Shown in pieces: positions 61,846 through 64,000 of a stretch of 64,000 bases of DNA (the stretch's first letter is position 1; each line of letters begins with the position of its first letter). Made by a program: the position numbers and the translations under genes. The notes under the pieces were generated by a model. The model did no database searches, had not been told where the DNA came from, and saw only the letters and a program-made list of their open reading frames with translations. This DNA is from CAZCBX01 sp964497185. Lineage in GTDB: Bacteria; Bdellovibrionota_G; JALEGL01; JAGRMV01. The DNA is taken from contig CAZCBX010000009.1 of the NCBI GenBank assembly GCA_964497185.1, forward strand, positions 37,049-101,048, written 5' to 3'.

Positions 61846-62486
61846 AGCAGCGCAGCTTGGGGCGAGACAATCGCTTGTTTGGGTACAACTGTTTCCAAGC
61901 GCCAGTCCACCTCGACGGGTTTGCTTGCGCCATAGTTGTCAATCATCACTTTTTGGTTGTCGCGGCCATACTCAAACACTTCTTTGGTGACCTTTACATC
62001 CTGCACACAATAGTCGATGACCTCTTGCATACGGCCTTCTTTCACCCACTGCAAAGACTGCAAACCGTCGGCTGATTTGGCGATGCCCAAGGTGCTTTTG
62101 GCCACAGAGTCCAACTTCACACGGTGACCCAAACGACCTTTTAAATCCACCAGCATGTCAAAGCTGGGCAACTTATCAAAATCAAATGAACTGTATCCAC
62201 GGAGCACTTCGTAATCAAAACGAATGTGGTTAAAACCCACCACCAAGTCGGCACTGCGCAAAAGATTGACCAGTTCGACCACCTGGTTTTCTTCAAAAAT
62301 GTGATAGTCCTGCGTTTTGGTCGAATAACACACGCCGCAGGCCATGCCCATGCCTTTGATGTTGCCCCACCCGCCAACTTCATCGGCGCTGCGCAGGGTT
62401 TCTAAATCAAAGTACAAAACCGTCGGCTGATCTTGGGATGTTTTTTCAGGCTGCGATGGGCCGCCAAATAAAGAGAATTGGTCCAT
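61842..62486 (-). CDS. DEDD-type 3'-5' exonuclease-like protein
   Basis: A 214-residue RNase H-like protein. LYFDLETLRSADE has the first Asp and Glu, VVGFNHIRFDYEVL the second conserved Asp, and YCVQDVKVTKEVFEYG the third Asp with the Tyr/Val context of DEDDy exonucleases. The fold resembles predicted YprB-like 3'-5' exonucleases. The C-terminal tail is Ala/Val/Pro-rich. It begins the minus-strand unit that continues with the EamA gene. Confidence 0.85.
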   Translation of the reverse strand: MDQFSLFGGPSQPEKTSQDQPTVLYFDLETLRSADEVGGWGNIKGMGMACGVCYSTKTQDYHIFEENQVVELVNLLRSADLVVGFNHIRFDYEVLRGYSSFDFDKLPSFDMLVDLKGRLGHRVKLDSVAKSTLGIAKSADGLQSLQWVKEGRMQEVIDYCVQDVKVTKEVFEYGRDNQKVMIDNYGASKPVEVDWRLETVVPKQAIVSPQAALL

Positions 62487-62631
62487 TTTCGGGTATGTAC
62501 CACAGACGGCCCCCGCGTCAACTGGAATACCCTACTATATATAGATACCAAGCCTTGTAATATTCCCTTCAAATAAGCCTTCAGGCACCCACACCTTGAC
62601 CTCTGTGACCAAAACCCATAATAGATAGGGC

Positions 62632-63999
62632 ATGAACATCACCAAAGACACCATTGTAGAAAAAATTAATGCTTCCAAAGACGATCTGATCCAGCGGTAC
62701 AAAGCCATGGTGGAATTGCCCACCATTTCTTCCGACCCCACCTGCGATCAAGCCATTCAAGACAATGCCAAACTGGCAGCTTCCTACATTGAGGCCATCG
62801 GTGGCCAGGCAAAAATTTTCGAAACCGATGGACAACCCGTGGTATGGGGACGCATTGAAAACAATCCAGATGCGCCAACTGTTGCCATTTACAATCATTT
62901 GGATGTTCAACCAGCTGAAAAAGGCAAAGCGGGCTGGACCCGTGAGCCGTTTGTTTTTACCGAAGAAAACGGAACCTTTTTTTCACGCGGTACCACCGAT
63001 GATAAAGGCCCAGCTATGACCGCGCTATGGGGTGCAAAACTGGCCAAAGAGTTGGGCATCGACACCAACGTTGAATTTATCTGGGAATTTGAAGAAGAAA
63101 TTGGTTCGCCCCACTTTCAACAGTTTATTGACCAAGTCAAAACAGTCAGTCAGGCCCAAAGCATCATTGTATCCGACACTGTTTGGCTTACGCCCGACCA
63201 ACCTTCGATGACCCTAAGCATGCGTGGACTCTTAACCTTTGAAGTTTCATTAAAAACCGGACAGAAAGATTTGCATTCCGGCCTATGCGGCGGTGCAGTT
63301 CGAAGCCCCATTGTCGAACTATGCGACATGGTTTCCAAATGCATTGATCCCAAAACGGGTGACCTCACCATTGAAGGCATTGAAAATACATGGGAGCCGC
63401 CCAGCGATGCACTGTTGGATCAGTTTGAACAAACCGGATTTTCCATCGAGTATTTTAAAAATGCCCACAAAGCAGACAAACTTCGATTTGATACGGTGCG
63501 GGAAATCACGGCAGCCATTTGGGCCAAACCCACTTTTGAAGTGCATGGCATCACCGGCGGCTATCAAGGACCTGGCATTAAAACCATTGTGCCCAATGAA
63601 GCCACCGCAAAAATCAGCATGCGATTGGTACCTGGCCAAGACCCAGAGGAAGTTTTTGCCCTGACTCAAAAATACATTTTGTCCATTTTGCCGGATGCAA
63701 AAATTGAAATGACCGAAGGCATCCTTAAACCTTGCAAAGCCCCCACCGACACCCCTCAAAATGCCAAGATTCAAGAAGCCATCGAATTTGGTTTTGGTAA
63801 AAAACCTGTTTTTGCCGCAGAAGGGGGTTCCATCGGAGCCATTGTTCCCATGTCAGAAGGGTTAAACGTGCCCGTCTATTTTATGGGTTTGAGCTTACCT
63901 GAGGACAGCTACCATGGACCCGATGAATCATTTCAGTGGCGACAAATTGAAGGGGGCATTCAAGCGTACGTCAAATACTTTGAATTGCTCAGCCAATAA
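62632..63999 (+). CDS. M20-family dipeptidase
   Basis: A 455-residue zinc metallopeptidase of the M20 dipeptidase group. First metal ligands appear in IYNHLDVQPAE and GTTDDKGPAM, the catalytic Glu and ligand in WEFEEEIGSPHF, then SDTVW and the final His ligand in DSYHGPDE. The lid domain motif GQKDLHSGLCGG is visible. It hydrolyses dipeptides or peptide-like amides. A weak TTGACC/CATAAT pair (15-bp spacing) lies just upstream (62596-62622) and no ribosome site is clear. The stop is at the end of the window. Confidence 0.93.
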   Translation: MNITKDTIVEKINASKDDLIQRYKAMVELPTISSDPTCDQAIQDNAKLAASYIEAIGGQAKIFETDGQPVVWGRIENNPDAPTVAIYNHLDVQPAEKGKAGWTREPFVFTEENGTFFSRGTTDDKGPAMTALWGAKLAKELGIDTNVEFIWEFEEEIGSPHFQQFIDQVKTVSQAQSIIVSDTVWLTPDQPSMTLSMRGLLTFEVSLKTGQKDLHSGLCGGAVRSPIVELCDMVSKCIDPKTGDLTIEGIENTWEPPSDALLDQFEQTGFSIEYFKNAHKADKLRFDTVREITAAIWAKPTFEVHGITGGYQGPGIKTIVPNEATAKISMRLVPGQDPEEVFALTQKYILSILPDAKIEMTEGILKPCKAPTDTPQNAKIQEAIEFGFGKKPVFAAEGGSIGAIVPMSEGLNVPVYFMGLSLPEDSYHGPDESFQWRQIEGGIQAYVKYFELLSQ

Positions 64000-64000
64000 G

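Overview
The window is 64 kb of bacterial chromosome, densely coded and mostly in minus-strand operons, with two 100-N scaffold gaps (1687-1786 and 30199-30298). It looks like a metagenome-type assembly. Gene content suggests a Gram-negative, motile, aerobic, deltaproteobacterial (Myxococcota-like) organism. The signs are a pil cluster in Myxococcus order (pilB-T-C-S-R-A-G-H-I-D), a Ser/Thr kinase with PEGA repeats, a DUF4388/PATAN protein, an AgmX/PglI-type C-terminus, a FadL porin, BamA-like and other beta-barrels, and Na+-coupled NSS and SSS transporters. No tRNA, rRNA, CRISPR array or intact transposase gene was seen. The taxonomic placement is inferred from gene content only.

Layout. 1-1494: icd followed by the start of mdh (TCA cycle). 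1495-2034: a non-coding, repeat-rich stretch. 2035-17776: one type IV pilus region on the minus strand. It holds the pilB, pilT and pilC motor and platform genes, the pilSR two-component system, two tandem pilins with a sigma-54 promoter in front of the first, an STT3-like membrane glycosyltransferase, pilGHI, the prepilin peptidase pilD, a lone sigma-54 activator and a pilV-like minor pilin. 17905-21037: ribF and a PEGA-repeat kinase, divergent. 21071-23743: cytochrome c opposite tlpA-ABC-ABC. 23796-30198: an Rrf2-controlled SUF operon (rrf2-nuoB-sufB-sufC-sufD-sufS-sufT fusion) with a perfect 25-bp operator at its head. 30299-37271: an LspA-like/HAMP protein, an SRAP protein, an Atm1-type exporter, two Na+ symporters and a DUF4197 protein. 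37408-49448: fadL, a repeat-rich intergenic region, a methyltransferase, exonuclease III, envelope proteins, ctaB with an ABC-2 exporter, and gap. 49462-63999: the PATAN protein, rluD, envelope and cell-wall genes, rlmE, a 1502-residue protease/propeller/beta-barrel protein, and metabolic genes ending in an M20 dipeptidase.

The most unusual signals are non-coding. (a) At two unrelated genes (pilV-like, and the methyltransferase at 39245) the last 8-11 codons recur downstream as displaced copies. In the aligned sense codons all seven base differences fall in third positions and are synonymous. This resembles how phage 21 or e14 carry their own icd 3' end, but here the repeat spacing is only about 120-150 bp. 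(b) Three long hairpins (38743-38810, 38913-38980, 56339-56420) have a related GC-rich loop of about 30 nt held by stems of 18 or 26 bp whose sequences differ completely between copies yet are (nearly) perfectly self-complementary. (c) A repeat of about 120 bp made of four consecutive hairpins occurs near pilV, and a GGGGACAGA palindrome marks both displaced-end loci. Together these suggest families of miniature mobile elements targeted to gene 3' ends.
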